A stretch of 64,000 bases of DNA. Source: Bryobacterales bacterium (GTDB lineage Bacteria > Acidobacteriota > Terriglobia > Bryobacterales > Bryobacteraceae). The number at the start of each line of letters is the position of its first letter. Positions within the stretch are counted from its first letter, which is position 1. Positions 44,002 through 53,606 of this stretch are shown piece after piece. The translations under genes were made by a program, and so were the position numbers. The notes beneath the pieces are model-generated. The model was given only the letters and a program-made list of their open reading frames with translations. It ran no database searches and was not told where the DNA came from. The DNA lies in contig PLOR01000111.1 of assembly GCA_003142185.1 (NCBI GenBank), forward strand, positions 1 to 64,000. The letters run 5' to 3'.

Positions 44002-46914
44002 TCACAACGGGATACCGGGGTCACCCCAAGGTGGCGGGCCAAATAGACTCGGCAAGGGACCGAACCACGCGAGCCCCAGCAGGAGCAGGCCAAACAGCCA
44101 TGCGGCGCGCCTCGCTCCAATACCGGTTGCGTAGCCGACACAAACCAAGGCTATAGCGTGCATCCACAGGCCTGCGGCGGTCCAGTCCACCACTTGACCG
44201 AAGACCGCAACGCCTGCGAGGTCCATAACAAGACCGATAATCGCAACCCAACGAACAAACTGAACGTAGCGGGCTTTCTTCGTCAGCACGCCCACCGCGG
44301 CCGCGACGCCAGTGGTGAGCGTCAACCAGACGACGTGATTCGCCAGATAAGCGCCCGGGCATCCGCCGTGGGGTGCGAACACCGCGAAAAAACGCCAAAG
44401 CCCCCCCCGAACCGGGTCAGCCGCAAGAACGCACACTACATAGTACATCGAGCCAAATGCCACTAATCCGCGCTTCACCCAACTCGGGCACTTAGAAATC
44501 AAGAAAACTGCATCGGCCGCAGGGCTCGGGCTGAGCGCCGCTGAATGTCCGAGATCTGTGACGAGAAGATAAACGACCGCACAAGTGGCGGCGATTCCTA
44601 ACGAGAGCATCAACCAGACTAGAAACGAGAGTGAAAACTCGCCGAACTTCCAGACCACTTCCGAAGGCCCCGGAGGCACAATCACCGACTTGTATCCGAG
44701 GTTTGTACATATCGTCGGCGTCTCCACCGAGTTCACCCAAGCGCGCCAGCGCGGATCGTACCCGTCTGCATAATACAACACAGCGGGGGACGAACTCGGG
44801 TTGCACAGGTGGATGTGAATCCTGTCAAATGTAAAACTGCGGACGGATATCTCCGCTGACGGCGCGCGATCATCCTCAGGGCCAAGCGTGGTCAACTGGC
44901 CCAACGCAACCTTGACCACCGAAGGACTAGTGATGTTGACGTTCCCCGCAAACAACATTCCTCCATTTCCGTCCTTCGTGCGCAAGGCGGCACCGACATC
45001 GTCTTGCAGCGGCAACGAATATATGCGCGAGAATAGCTGCAGTTTCGGGAAGTCCATGCCGGCCAGTGTGCGATAGCCTGCGGCTTCCGGAATCGGGTGA
45101 CCGAGTCGGCCGCTGCCCAGTCGATCCGGCCGGTGCTTAATCCATATGTCGTGAAAGGCACCCACACCCTTCAGCCACTCTTCTGTCCGAAAAAGACTGG
45201 CAACGCGGTCTACGTAAACAAACGAGTCTATACTGCCATACAGACTGCCAAACGGACCTCGGGCGGGCCCCATTTCCTGGCCCGTCTTCGGTGGAGAGCT
45301 TCCAAACAAATATGGTGACAGTGCGGCGGCCCTCTGGGAGTGCCCGTAGTCGAGTTGCCGGTGCATGGGAAATGCGTAATTGAAACTCTTAAACAACTCA
45401 ACGACCTCTGGTGAGACCTGCGGAGTTCGAAGGTACTCCCTTTCTACCTTTACTGAACCTACATCAACAACGTGCAGGCCCAAGAGCATCACTGCGCACA
45501 AGTAGGCGCTATGAATTGCCTGTCTGTATATCAGGACTAGGAGGACGATGGCGCCTATTACAAAACCTGCATAACCGATTACTGTGTGTACCGGAGCCTC
45601 AGCTCCGGGCACCAACAGCAATATCAAAGTTGCTGCCGCGATGAGGAACGGTCGCCTGTCAGCGCCGGGCTTCAATAGAGACTGCCATGCGCGGTCAACT
45701 CCAAACCCTGCATAGAAAATCAAGAACATCTTGACTATGGGTGCGACCAGGCCGATGTGACGAAACATCCGGCCCAAAGGAAATGCGTAATAGAACGCGG
45801 CTGTTACCAGCGTAGCGGCGCTGAACATCGCGAGTACGAGCGCGGTCAATCCAAATGCCGCCGCACGGCGCGAACGGACGCAAAAAAGCGCGACGGCGGC
45901 GAACGGAACGACTAGTAGACCCGCGTACAGTGTGATGTCTAAGCTATCCACGAATCGGCCGAGGAGGTCCCAGTACTTCCAAAAGGTGTTAAGGCCGCCG
46001 TACGTCAAAAAAGAATTCAGCGAGGCGACACTTCCGTCACTGCCGCGGCCGGGGTGATCAATGGCCATCGTGGCTGTACTCAGCGGATAAATCAGAAGTG
46101 TTCCGGCCATGAAAGCTGCTGGTAGCAATAACAAGGGCAGCTGCCGGCGGCTTCCCGACCACCAGTTCATGAGCACACCCCTGCAATGTGCTGCACCGAA
46201 GGCGAAATAGATGCTGCAAAAGAGACACAAGATGAAGGCTGTGTAGGGCACGAAATATGGTAGGTTCCCGATTACTGTGGCCGCGGACAGCAAGGCCGCG
46301 GCTAATAGATAGCGGGGCAGCCCTGTTTCGAGTGCCTTTAGAGCGGCATACAGTATCAGGGGAATCAAATAGTAGGCGTGGAGGTCGAACCATACCTGTG
46401 TGGAGGAGATGGCCGTGTAAGTAATCGCCGCCGATACGAACAACACAGCCGCAATTGATTGATAGCATCGACGGCCGAGTAGTATACATCCGCCGAGCAG
46501 GGCAGCCTCATCGAATATCAACCCCGCGTGGTATAGCCACAGGAAGTTGATGCGTTTGAGGACGGAAGCAAGCGGATAAATACAAGAAGTTAACAGTCCT
46601 TGCGACAAGACAATCCAGATGCCGGATGGCACACCGTGAGCCATGAATGGATACCACAGCGGCGGTCTGCCACTCCGGACCGCCTCGTTGAAACTGATGT
46701 ACTGAAGTTGAAGATATTGAAAAGCATCGTGCCTAACCGGCACCCGGCTGTTTTCCAGCAGTGCAAGCCGCAGAATGACTAGAGGTGCAAAGAGTCCAAG
46801 GAACACGAATACGGCCGGCCTCTGCAATACAACAGATCTGCCCAAGCGAACAAACCGCTGGCAGACACTAACTGCCTGGGTTGCTGTCCACCGATGACTC
46901 GGAGTGGTTTTCAC
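44002..46914 (-). CDS. Large polytopic membrane protein of the YfhO type (GT-C-like)
   Basis: This 970-aa protein starts at GTG 46914 with AAGGGG close upstream. It has roughly 14-18 hydrophobic segments. The first periplasmic loop RHDAFQYLQLQYISFNEAV and GRPPLWYPFMAHG match YfhO-family proteins, predicted GT-C transferases that decorate envelope polymers from lipid-linked sugars. Between the membrane blocks is a soluble region (about 500-760) with beta-rich segments, for example FDRIHIHLCNPSSSPAVLYY. Its base composition looks more AT-rich and its codon use less biased than neighbouring genes, hinting at acquisition. It is divergent from the SDR gene. Confidence 0.72.
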   Translation of the reverse strand: MKTTPSHRWTATQAVSVCQRFVRLGRSVVLQRPAVFVFLGLFAPLVILRLALLENSRVPVRHDAFQYLQLQYISFNEAVRSGRPPLWYPFMAHGVPSGIWIVLSQGLLTSCIYPLASVLKRINFLWLYHAGLIFDEAALLGGCILLGRRCYQSIAAVLFVSAAITYTAISSTQVWFDLHAYYLIPLILYAALKALETGLPRYLLAAALLSAATVIGNLPYFVPYTAFILCLFCSIYFAFGAAHCRGVLMNWWSGSRRQLPLLLLPAAFMAGTLLIYPLSTATMAIDHPGRGSDGSVASLNSFLTYGGLNTFWKYWDLLGRFVDSLDITLYAGLLVVPFAAVALFCVRSRRAAAFGLTALVLAMFSAATLVTAAFYYAFPLGRMFRHIGLVAPIVKMFLIFYAGFGVDRAWQSLLKPGADRRPFLIAAATLILLLVPGAEAPVHTVIGYAGFVIGAIVLLVLIYRQAIHSAYLCAVMLLGLHVVDVGSVKVEREYLRTPQVSPEVVELFKSFNYAFPMHRQLDYGHSQRAAALSPYLFGSSPPKTGQEMGPARGPFGSLYGSIDSFVYVDRVASLFRTEEWLKGVGAFHDIWIKHRPDRLGSGRLGHPIPEAAGYRTLAGMDFPKLQLFSRIYSLPLQDDVGAALRTKDGNGGMLFAGNVNITSPSVVKVALGQLTTLGPEDDRAPSAEISVRSFTFDRIHIHLCNPSSSPAVLYYADGYDPRWRAWVNSVETPTICTNLGYKSVIVPPGPSEVVWKFGEFSLSFLVWLMLSLGIAATCAVVYLLVTDLGHSAALSPSPAADAVFLISKCPSWVKRGLVAFGSMYYVVCVLAADPVRGGLWRFFAVFAPHGGCPGAYLANHVVWLTLTTGVAAAVGVLTKKARYVQFVRWVAIIGLVMDLAGVAVFGQVVDWTAAGLWMHAIALVCVGYATGIGARRAAWLFGLLLLGLAWFGPLPSLFGPPPWGDPGIPL

Positions 46915-47184
46915 GAGGACCCCTTGTGGCTTCAGACGCCGTTCGTTTTCACGCTGTTCGGCATCCCGTTGGCGAGCCGAAACTCACTCGACCCCGAAGC
47001 CGCTGGACGGTCGAACGCGGCGGCTTCGCCGGGCTCATATCTGATGATCCTCGAACTGAAGGCTGCGTGCAACTCTCGCCCGTGCGAGAGCGTGCGCTAT
47101 CATGGATCGTTTAGGGCTGCGTTACTATCAATCCGGTCATTGGACCGGACTGCAGATCGGTAGGCTAGGAGTTGAACGCACATC

Positions 47185-48132
47185 GTGAGCCAACAGACTT
47201 ATTCCGTTCTCGTGACCGGTGGGGCCGGATACCTCGGCTCGATCCTGGTTCCAGCCCTGATCGCCGAAGGGTATCGCGTGACCGTTCTGGACAACTTCCT
47301 TTTCGGCCAGGCGCCACTCAACCAACTCTGCGCCGATCCAAAGTTCGACGTACACCACGGAGACGCTCGAGAAGAAGGCGTGCTGAAGCCGTTGCTCAAG
47401 AGCGCCGACTTTGTCATTCCCCTGGCGGCTCTGGTGGGCGCGCGGCTCTGCGACTTGGACAGGACTGGAGCGCAGACCGTTAATCGGGATGCGATTCTAA
47501 CTCTGCTGCGGCTGGCCGGCAAGAATCAGGGGATCCTGATGCCAGTCACGAACAGTGGGTATGGGATCGGCGAAAAAGGGAAGTTTTGTACCGAGGAATC
47601 TCCCCTGCGCCCCATCTCCCTGTATGGACGCACCAAGGTGGAAGCCGAGCGCGCCATACTGGACCGTGGCAACGGGATCACTTTCCGCCTGGCCACCGTT
47701 TTCGGGATGTCGCCCCGCATGCGGATCGACCTCCTGGTCAATGACTTCGTCTATCGTGCCGTGACCGACCGCGCGGTGGTTCTCTTCGAGCCTCACTTCA
47801 AGCGGAACTTCATCCATGTGCGGGACGTAGCCCGGGTATTTATCCATGGCATTCGCAATTTCGAAAGCCTGAAAGACCAGCCCTACAACGTCGGCCTGTC
47901 TGACGCGAATCTCTCGAAGCTGGAGTTGTGCCAGAAGATCAAAGAGCACATTCCGGCTTTCGTGTTCCTCGATGCGCCGCTCGGCGAAGACCCGGACAAG
48001 CGGGACTATATCGTCTCCAATGAGAAGATCGAGAGGTCGGGCTTCCAGCCCAGCTACTCCCTCGATGATGGCATCCGCGAACTCATCAAGGGTTATCGCA
48101 TGTTACGCAACAGCCGCTACAGCAACGTCTGA
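47185..48132 (+). CDS. NAD-dependent epimerase/dehydratase (extended SDR), nucleotide-sugar type
   Basis: This 315-aa extended SDR starts at GTG 47185 with AGGAG 13 nt upstream. It has the cofactor motif TGGAGYLGS, the active-site Ser region TNSGYGIG, catalytic Y-x3-K in YGRTKVEAE, and NFIHVRDVARVF, typical of nucleotide-sugar epimerases. The absence of a TDE/TDD-type dehydratase motif favours epimerase or reductase over 4,6-dehydratase, though this is not decisive. It would act on the GDP- or other NDP-sugar made in this locus. It stands alone between two minus-strand membrane glycosyltransferase genes and converges on the next one. Confidence 0.88.
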   Translation: MSQQTYSVLVTGGAGYLGSILVPALIAEGYRVTVLDNFLFGQAPLNQLCADPKFDVHHGDAREEGVLKPLLKSADFVIPLAALVGARLCDLDRTGAQTVNRDAILTLLRLAGKNQGILMPVTNSGYGIGEKGKFCTEESPLRPISLYGRTKVEAERAILDRGNGITFRLATVFGMSPRMRIDLLVNDFVYRAVTDRAVVLFEPHFKRNFIHVRDVARVFIHGIRNFESLKDQPYNVGLSDANLSKLELCQKIKEHIPAFVFLDAPLGEDPDKRDYIVSNEKIERSGFQPSYSLDDGIRELIKGYRMLRNSRYSNV

Positions 48133-48157
48133 GAAGAACGGAGGCTTTGCCAAGCCC

Positions 48158-49753
48158 TTACGGAGCCGTAACCAAAAACAGCAACTCGTGTCCGCGCTTG
48201 GCCTGTAAGCTGACCGTGTAATGCCGTGCCAGCAACGCATCCAGACTCGAGTTCGCGCTGTTGCCGACGTAGTACAGCAGAAAGCTCCGATTCGCGGTTA
48301 GGAAGCCGTCCAGGCCGACGATTGCGTCCGGCGCCATGGGCCTGATCTTAAGGAGAATGATCTCGTTGGTCGTATCGGTGGTCTTGCGGGCAAATGGCAA
48401 ATCGGTGACGTAAAACAACCTCCTCTTCAGGAAGGGCGGAGCATAGCGCCAAAGCGGCGGGAAAATCAGTCCCTCTGATATCACGATGGGCAGTCGACCC
48501 CTATTCTGTTCGAGCAGCAGTGGATGGTCGTCGTAGGCGCGCGCATTGCCGGCAAATCCCAAACTCAGAGCCGAGATGTAGAACTGAGCGGACAGCACCC
48601 CCAGCACCGCCAGTGCAATAGCCGGCCGCTTACGAAGCGCGAAGTGCACGAGGAAACCTGCCAACATTGCCAGCCCCATGGCTCCCGGCAGCACGTACCG
48701 CAGCACGTAGGTTTGAGTGACCAGGACGGCGACCAGAAAAACCAGAATCGGGAATGTGGCCAGACCAGCGGCCAGCGCCAATTCGGCAAACGGGATGGAC
48801 CGGCGATATGCGTCCTCTTGTCCGTCCGGGTCGCTTCGCCTCCAAGTCAGAAAGAGAACGAGAATCAGACTGATCAGCAGTGCCGGAATCAGGGGAAAAA
48901 GAAGCCAGGAATAGTCCTGGAAAAGCGCCCCCATTGTCGGCTGAGCGAAGTAGTCCGCGTGCAGAGCGTTGCCGGCAACGTTGCCACGCACATTCCGCAC
49001 TATCGGCATCCAGAAGATCAGCGGCACCATTCCCGCGCACATGGCGAGCCCCGGCGCCCACTCGATGCGCCGCCTTCCAAGCCACCGCGTTGCTTCGGCT
49101 GACGCCAGCGGCACAATCAGCAGGGCAGCGTAGAAGTGCGTAGAAACCAGTCCGGCAACGCTCAAAGCAAGGACGCCCGGCCAGAGCAGGGACCGCGAAC
49201 TCCCGGCACAGCGTTGCCAGGAAAGCAGCGCCAGGCCTGCAAAACCCAAGACCACCGCATAGGGGCGGGCTTCATAGGCCCAGGGAAGGGCTCCGGATTG
49301 CGCGAAACACACCAACGCAATACTCGCCGCCACGGTGGAGGTGTGACGGCGCACAAAGGCGAAAAGACAAAGACCAGCGACCCAAAAACCCAGGATTGCG
49401 GGCAGACGCGCGACCAGTTCGGTCTCGCCGAGACCACGGAGCAGCAGCCTGCTCAGCAGGTAGTACAGCGGCGGATTGCCATCCACGGTCCGCAGCAGTG
49501 CGGACCAGATGTCCTGGACCCGGGGCAGCGTGCTCACGTACAGAGCGACAAGTTCGTCCAGCCAAAAGTCTCGGCGGAGTGCTGCCCCGACCGCAGCCAA
49601 CGCATAGAACACGGTAAACCACACGAGCGCGAACCACGGATGCGTTTCGACCTGGGCCGCGAATCTCGTTGCGTGGCCGGCAATCGAAGCAGCGGTCCGC
49701 TGAACACGGCCGTCTGCGGGCACCACGGTCTGGCCTTGGTGGCTGATTCCCAA
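48158..49753 (-). CDS. GT39/ArnT-like membrane glycosyltransferase
   Basis: This 531-aa protein starts at TTG 49753, favoured by GGAGG with 5-nt spacing. About 11 membrane segments follow a basic N-terminal tail. The first large loop contains RRDFWLDELVALYVS, with the acidic pair expected for the catalytic site of dolichyl/polyprenyl-phosphate-sugar protein transferases (PMT/ArnT). The later PPLYYLLSRLLL and a C-terminal soluble domain fit the family. It probably transfers a sugar from polyprenyl phosphate to a lipid or polymer outside the membrane. It converges on the SDR gene with a 25-bp gap. Confidence 0.85.
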   Translation of the reverse strand: MGISHQGQTVVPADGRVQRTAASIAGHATRFAAQVETHPWFALVWFTVFYALAAVGAALRRDFWLDELVALYVSTLPRVQDIWSALLRTVDGNPPLYYLLSRLLLRGLGETELVARLPAILGFWVAGLCLFAFVRRHTSTVAASIALVCFAQSGALPWAYEARPYAVVLGFAGLALLSWQRCAGSSRSLLWPGVLALSVAGLVSTHFYAALLIVPLASAEATRWLGRRRIEWAPGLAMCAGMVPLIFWMPIVRNVRGNVAGNALHADYFAQPTMGALFQDYSWLLFPLIPALLISLILVLFLTWRRSDPDGQEDAYRRSIPFAELALAAGLATFPILVFLVAVLVTQTYVLRYVLPGAMGLAMLAGFLVHFALRKRPAIALAVLGVLSAQFYISALSLGFAGNARAYDDHPLLLEQNRGRLPIVISEGLIFPPLWRYAPPFLKRRLFYVTDLPFARKTTDTTNEIILLKIRPMAPDAIVGLDGFLTANRSFLLYYVGNSANSSLDALLARHYTVSLQAKRGHELLFLVTAP

Positions 49754-49840
49754 TCTTTCCTCCGCGAAACCAGAAGAAGCAATTATATGCGAAGTTGTGA
49801 TGATCCGAGCGGTGCTTATTTAGTTCCGCATAACGTAGTG

Positions 49841-50090
49841 TCAATCTAAGCGCAGCGAAGACTGGTCCCAGAAAGCTGTGGCCAGCGCGGGCGGCGGCGC
49901 ATTCGGCCAGACGTGTTTCGGGCGTCCTCGCTGAGGTGCCAACAGTCTTTGGGGCAGCCATTGGCCAATTCGTGTTGCTTCCAGTAGCTCCAGATGTACT
50001 CGATTGGATTGAGTTCTGGCGCGCAGTCTGGCAAATACTCCAAGCGGAGACCTGCTGGTGCCCGGTAGACCCAGCTCATGCAGCGAGGTC
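49841..50090 (-). pseudogene. IS630-family transposase C-terminal remnant
   Basis: The minus strand encodes RLEYLPDCAPELNPIEYIWSY followed by WKQHELANGCPKD, then RRRP, typical of the C-terminal catalytic part of IS630/Tc1-type transposases (the LNPIEYIW motif carries the third catalytic acid). The reading frame then breaks. The expected ending (ATAFWDQSSL) continues in another frame, so at least one frameshift is present. The rest of the transposase and both terminal repeats are missing. It is a dead fragment at the edge of another broken gene. Confidence 0.8.
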
Positions 50091-50149
50091 ACTATGGAGG
50101 CCCGTCCGCAAGGCGGCAAGAGTTAAAACAATTTCTACACCCTTTAGGA

Positions 50150-50470
50150 ACTGGCGATGCTGGGCATAGCTAACCACTCCAAGGTGCCGCTGCGGCTGAT
50201 GACCTTTCCGGCTTCGTTAGTGCTGCCATTTTCGGCCTGGTGGCGTTCGGATACCTGGTTTATAGGCTGCTGTACTGGAACCGCTTTTCAGTGGGCATCG
50301 CCCCCTTGGTGATCGGCATCTTCTATTTCAGCTTGGTGCAATTGATCTCGCTTGGAATTCTAGGTGAGTACGTCGGCTCCATTTATACCCAGGTACAGAA
50401 ACGGCCGCTGGTGGTGGATCGCGAGCGGATCAACTTCGAACACACACCGGGGCTGCCCAAAACCGAATGA
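50150..50470 (+). pseudogene. 5'-truncated, frameshifted GT2 (GtrB/DPM1-like) glycosyltransferase tail
   Basis: This stretch encodes only the C terminus of a bactoprenol-glucosyltransferase-like protein. IANHSKVPLRLMTF in one frame is followed by GFVSAAIFGLVAFGYLVYRL in the next, then VGIAPLVIGIFYFSLVQLIS and LGILGEYVGSIYTQVQKRPL. One base appears deleted near 50205-50210 (TTT-CCGGCTTC where TTTGCCGGCTTC is expected). The catalytic GT-A part is gone, probably through the IS630 event just upstream. Two membrane helices remain but cannot be functional alone. Confidence 0.78.
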
Positions 50471-50478
50471 ACACTGAC

Positions 50479-50831
50479 TCACCGGCCAAAGACAAACACG
50501 CGCAAGTGATCGCCGGAGATCAGCGGCTCTTGCGGCCCCACCCAGCTCCCGGGAATGCTCCAGACGGGGTCCGTGTCCTTGACGACCAAGGCGGAAATTC
50601 TTAGCGCGCGGCAGGCGCGGTCGACCTCATCCGCGTGGCCGTTCCCTGAAACAGCGGCGCGATCATTCCCATAACGGCCGCGCATTCGCGCGGATCCCCA
50701 CCCAGCGGCGAAAGCCGATAAGATCCGCCGTCCAGCCCACCGCATAGCCAGGCACCAACGCGAACAGACCGAATAGCACGAACGCCCACAAACTGGACCA
50801 GAGATCGAGCAGAAAGAAGTTCCGGAGCATA
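50479..50831 (-). pseudogene. Decayed membrane-protein gene with internal deletion
   Basis: On the minus strand an apparent start at 50831 (ATGCTCCGG) is followed, after one extra A, by a frame reading FFLLDLWSSLWAFVLFGLFA and then LVPGYAVGWTADLIGFRRWV, the look of an N-terminal membrane segment, ending at a stop near 50663. A second frame then gives DEVDRACRALRISALVVKD and ISGDHLRVFVFGR up to 50479, which looks like the C terminus of a large membrane protein. The middle is missing. This suggests a GT-C-like gene reduced by deletion and frameshift. The reconstruction is by eye. Confidence 0.5.
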
Positions 50832-51264
50832 TCGGCTCAGGCCCCAACACTTAACAGCATGGTGCCGGCCGGTTCAAGTGGCAGGCGTCGATGGCCGGAG
50901 CCCACTAGGCCGCCGGACCACGCCTCGCGGCAGAATTGTTGAAACGTTTGAGCGGTGAGGCTCACTACCCGAGGAAAGCTTGCAGCAGGCTTTCGCCTTC
51001 GCCGGGCAGTAGGGGACGCGTCACTCGCCGGAATACGGCTGCGCGATTGTCCGGTGGAGCAAACCAGTTTCGATAAGCTCCGGCCGCGACGGGAGGGTTG
51101 CGGCTCCCATGGAGCGATCGAAAAGCGGAGGATAAGGCCGCGCTTGCGGCGCGCGGAGGGCCAGCCAAATCGGCTGGTGCGCCCGCCGCGGCCTCTCCGC
51201 CGATTCGGGGAATAATCTGGCCGGCCCTCGTTATTTCCGCGGCTTCTAACGGGTCACGGACGGT
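50832..51264. other. Intergenic region, no confident gene
   Basis: GC-rich sequence of about 430 bp lies between the gene remnants and the next intact gene. A short minus-strand frame (50965-51168) has a protein-like end (RNWFAPPDNRAAVFRRVTR) and may be a further remnant. It has no ribosome site or recognisable motif. Nothing else was seen. Confidence 0.35.
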
Positions 51265-51699
51265 TCACACCCGGTAAGTGTCGGCGCGCCAATGTTGAAC
51301 GGCGCGCTTGATGGCATCGGGGGACAGGCTCTCCCGGGCGGCGCGGGCGGCCAGAGCCGCGAATTCCTGGTCGTCGGCGAAACGCAGAGCGACAATCTGC
51401 CCCACCCCGAGCCGCGGGTCCAGCAACTTGCCGGTCAGCACATAGTGCCGCAGATTCTCCTCGGCGCGGATGGCGCGATCCTGCGCTTTGAGCGAAAACA
51501 CACGGCAGAACAAAGCGATCATCAGCGAAGTAACGACCAGCACCACGATCAGCGACGCGCTGTAGAGCCGTGCATGGCTGCCAAGAGACTTGTACAGGTT
51601 GACCAGCGATCCGATCAGCGTCAACACCAGGATGCCCAAGAGCACAAAGTGGTAAGCCGGCACCAACTGCCGGTGATTGGCGTAATTCTGTTCCTGCAT
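51265..51699 (-). CDS. Small two-helix inner-membrane protein (DUF6526-like)
   Basis: This 144-aa protein has AAGGAG 6 nt before the ATG. The sequence begins with NYANHRQLVPAYHFVLLGIL, then two membrane segments (about 17-37 and 47-67). A charged cytoplasmic helical domain follows, with RFADDQEFAALAARAARE and SPDAIKRAVQHWRADTYRV. This layout matches a conserved hypothetical family common in Acidobacteriota. Function is unknown. It lies alone between the gene graveyard and the BON-domain gene on the same strand. Confidence 0.8.
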   Translation of the reverse strand: MQEQNYANHRQLVPAYHFVLLGILVLTLIGSLVNLYKSLGSHARLYSASLIVVLVVTSLMIALFCRVFSLKAQDRAIRAEENLRHYVLTGKLLDPRLGVGQIVALRFADDQEFAALAARAARESLSPDAIKRAVQHWRADTYRV

Positions 51700-51868
51700 G
51701 CGTTCTCCTTCCGGCGCGGCTCGGGCTAATGAGGCAGCGCGTCCGGCTCAGAATAGCACGTTGCCGAGGAGATGGAACGCATCCGGCGGCCAGGGCAGCG
51801 GGCTCGCCGGGTCTGGGGCGCGGCCCGCGCCCCAGATGTCCCAGGCAGAGAGCCGTTATCGCCAACGC

Positions 51869-52432
51869 TCAGCTTTTCTTGGCGGAAGGATGCTCGACTT
51901 CGAGGTTGTTCACCACCTGGCCGAAACTCAATCCAGCGCCCGTGGCGCGAATGCCGACCAGCTCTTTGTCGACGTCGGTCGAGACCAGGCCGCTCAAGGT
52001 CACGCGCCCGTTATCCACCACGATGTGAATGGCAGGCTGCGGGCCGGCGGCGTACTGCCCCAGCGACGAGTAGCTGAAAATGGCTCGCGCCACTTGACGT
52101 CGCAGACGATCGTCCATCGGCGAGGGCGGCAGCACTTTGATTTCGTTGGTGACGCCGGTGACGCCGGGAATGCGTGCGACCAGCCGCGCCAGATCGGCTT
52201 TCTTGAATGGTTCCGTCACCGCCCCGTTTAATTCCACCTGGCCGTCATGCACGAACGTGCCAACCTGGTCCCAAATATAGTAATAGGGGTACGACAATAC
52301 CACGTGTCGCACCTGTTTGGCGATCGTATCGTCGGTTGCGGGCTTTGGGAAGCTGTCCTTGGTAGCCGCCAGAGCGGTCGCGGCCAGTAACGCCGCAGCC
52401 ATCAGAATCCTTGTGATTGCCCCTGTCTTCAT
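51869..52432 (-). CDS. Periplasmic protein with two BON domains (OsmY-like)
   Basis: This 187-aa protein has AGGAGG 7 nt before the ATG. A signal peptide (ending ALAATK) is followed by two BON domains: about 38-100 (VRHVVLSYPYYYIWDQVGTF, GQVELNGAVTEPFKKADLA) and about 107-180 (RVTLSGLVSTDVDKELVGI). BON domains bind membranes or phospholipids and occur in osmotic-stress and secretin-associated proteins. It likely stabilises the envelope. The YPYYYIWDQV segment is an unusual aromatic cluster. Confidence 0.88.
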   Translation of the reverse strand: MKTGAITRILMAAALLAATALAATKDSFPKPATDDTIAKQVRHVVLSYPYYYIWDQVGTFVHDGQVELNGAVTEPFKKADLARLVARIPGVTGVTNEIKVLPPSPMDDRLRRQVARAIFSYSSLGQYAAGPQPAIHIVVDNGRVTLSGLVSTDVDKELVGIRATGAGLSFGQVVNNLEVEHPSAKKS

Positions 52433-52518
52433 GTTTTTTCCCTCCTGTCTTGTTAGAGGGTTGTCCGGCAGGTCCGGTTACATGGATGGCGAGCTGCGAG
52501 CGCTCGATCGACGCCGGC

Positions 52519-52731
52519 TCAGGCTAGCCGGCCGCCGCAGCGCCAACCGCCGGCTGTCGCGGGGGCACGCGGCGCAACCAGGCGCGCGTCCCGCTCGTCC
52601 ACCAGGTGTATCACCTTGAGCAACCGGCGCTCGAATTCGGGATGCCATTCCGGGGTCCGCTGCAACTGGCTGCGGGCTTCGGAGATGCGATCATCCAGGT
52701 TGGCGGCCGGATGCTCGGTCCTTTGCATCAT
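52519..52731 (-). CDS. Small hypothetical protein
   Basis: A 70-aa frame starts with MMQRTEHPAANLDDRISEA and is helical and charged, with PEWHPEFERRLLKVIHLVDE. The last 15 residues are rich in Gly, Arg and Ala. It lies 107 nt downstream of the sigma factor gene on the same strand and may be co-transcribed. No ribosome site is evident, and codon use gives only moderate support. I do not recognise a family. Confidence 0.42.
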   Translation of the reverse strand: MMQRTEHPAANLDDRISEARSQLQRTPEWHPEFERRLLKVIHLVDERDARLVAPRAPATAGGWRCGGRLA

Positions 52732-52838
52732 GACTGACAATGCAGTGCCCCGCCGCGGAAGAAATTCTCGCCAAAAAACGCGCATTTATTCGCCCCGGTT
52801 CCAGGCAATTTCAGCATCGAGCCCGCTGGCAACACTCC

Positions 52839-53606
52839 TTACACCGGCTGAAAGGCTTCCGCCGACCGTATGCCCTGGGATTCCAGCGCCAGCGCCATCC
52901 TCTTCAGTGCCGTCTTATGAATCTGCGAGATGCGGCTTTCATTGACGCCCAACAGGCTGCCAATTTCCTTCATCGTCATCTCGTTGGTGTAATACAGGAA
53001 CACAACCTTCTGGTAGCGCGCCGGAAGCGTTCCGAGGGCTCGGGCGAGTGTGCTTTCCAGTTCCCGCCGTTCGCACATACGGTCGGGCTGGAGCTCGGCA
53101 GTCGCGGGAAACTCCTGCGGGCGCTCCCGGTCCAGGTCGTCCCGCTGCGTAATCGAGATCTGTCCGAGATGCCGCAATTCCACTTGAATGCGGCGCAGGC
53201 GGTCCGTGCTGACGCCCAGTTCCGAGGCCACTTCTGTTTCATTGGGATTGCGGCCCAGCCTGAAGGCGAGGTCGCTGGTCGCCGCATCAATCTGTTTTTG
53301 CCGCTTCCGCATATCCCGCGACGCCCAATCGAGCTGGCGCAGGCTGTCCAGGATGGCGCCCTTGATGCGGTGTTTGGCGTAGCTGTGGAACTCCACCTTC
53401 TTGCGGCGATCGAACTTGGCGACGGCGTCGAACAGGCCGAGCACGCCGGCGTGAATCAAGTCGTCCAGGTCGACGTGCACCGGCAGGTTTTCATGGACCC
53501 GGATGGCGATCGCCTTCACCAGGGGAAGATGTTCGAGCACGATTTGATCGCGAATCTCCTGCGAAATCTTGACCTCTTTGCGTGCAGACACACTTGGCAC
53601 CTTCAT
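52839..53606 (-). CDS. FliA/WhiG-type RNA polymerase sigma factor
   Basis: This 255-aa group-3 sigma factor has region 2 (HLPLVKAIAIRVHENLPVHV, DDLIHAGVLGLFDAVAKFD, FHSYAKHRIKGAILDSLR), region 3 (about 110-165, with RNPNETEVASELGVS), and region 4 with a helix-turn-helix (MTMKEIGSLLGVNESRISQI). It would direct polymerase to sigma-28-type promoters. In most bacteria these are flagellar and chemotaxis genes, but none are in this window, so it may control another late regulon. An AAGGA site lies about 10 nt before the ATG. Two adjacent perfect dyads lie about 130 nt upstream. Confidence 0.93.
   Translation of the reverse strand: MKVPSVSARKEVKISQEIRDQIVLEHLPLVKAIAIRVHENLPVHVDLDDLIHAGVLGLFDAVAKFDRRKKVEFHSYAKHRIKGAILDSLRQLDWASRDMRKRQKQIDAATSDLAFRLGRNPNETEVASELGVSTDRLRRIQVELRHLGQISITQRDDLDRERPQEFPATAELQPDRMCERRELESTLARALGTLPARYQKVVFLYYTNEMTMKEIGSLLGVNESRISQIHKTALKRMALALESQGIRSAEAFQPV

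Noticed and set aside
50965-51168. Minus-strand 67-codon frame ending RNWFAPPDNRAAVFRRVTR...
   Set aside because: It may be a remnant, but has no ribosome site, no motif and no conserved context.
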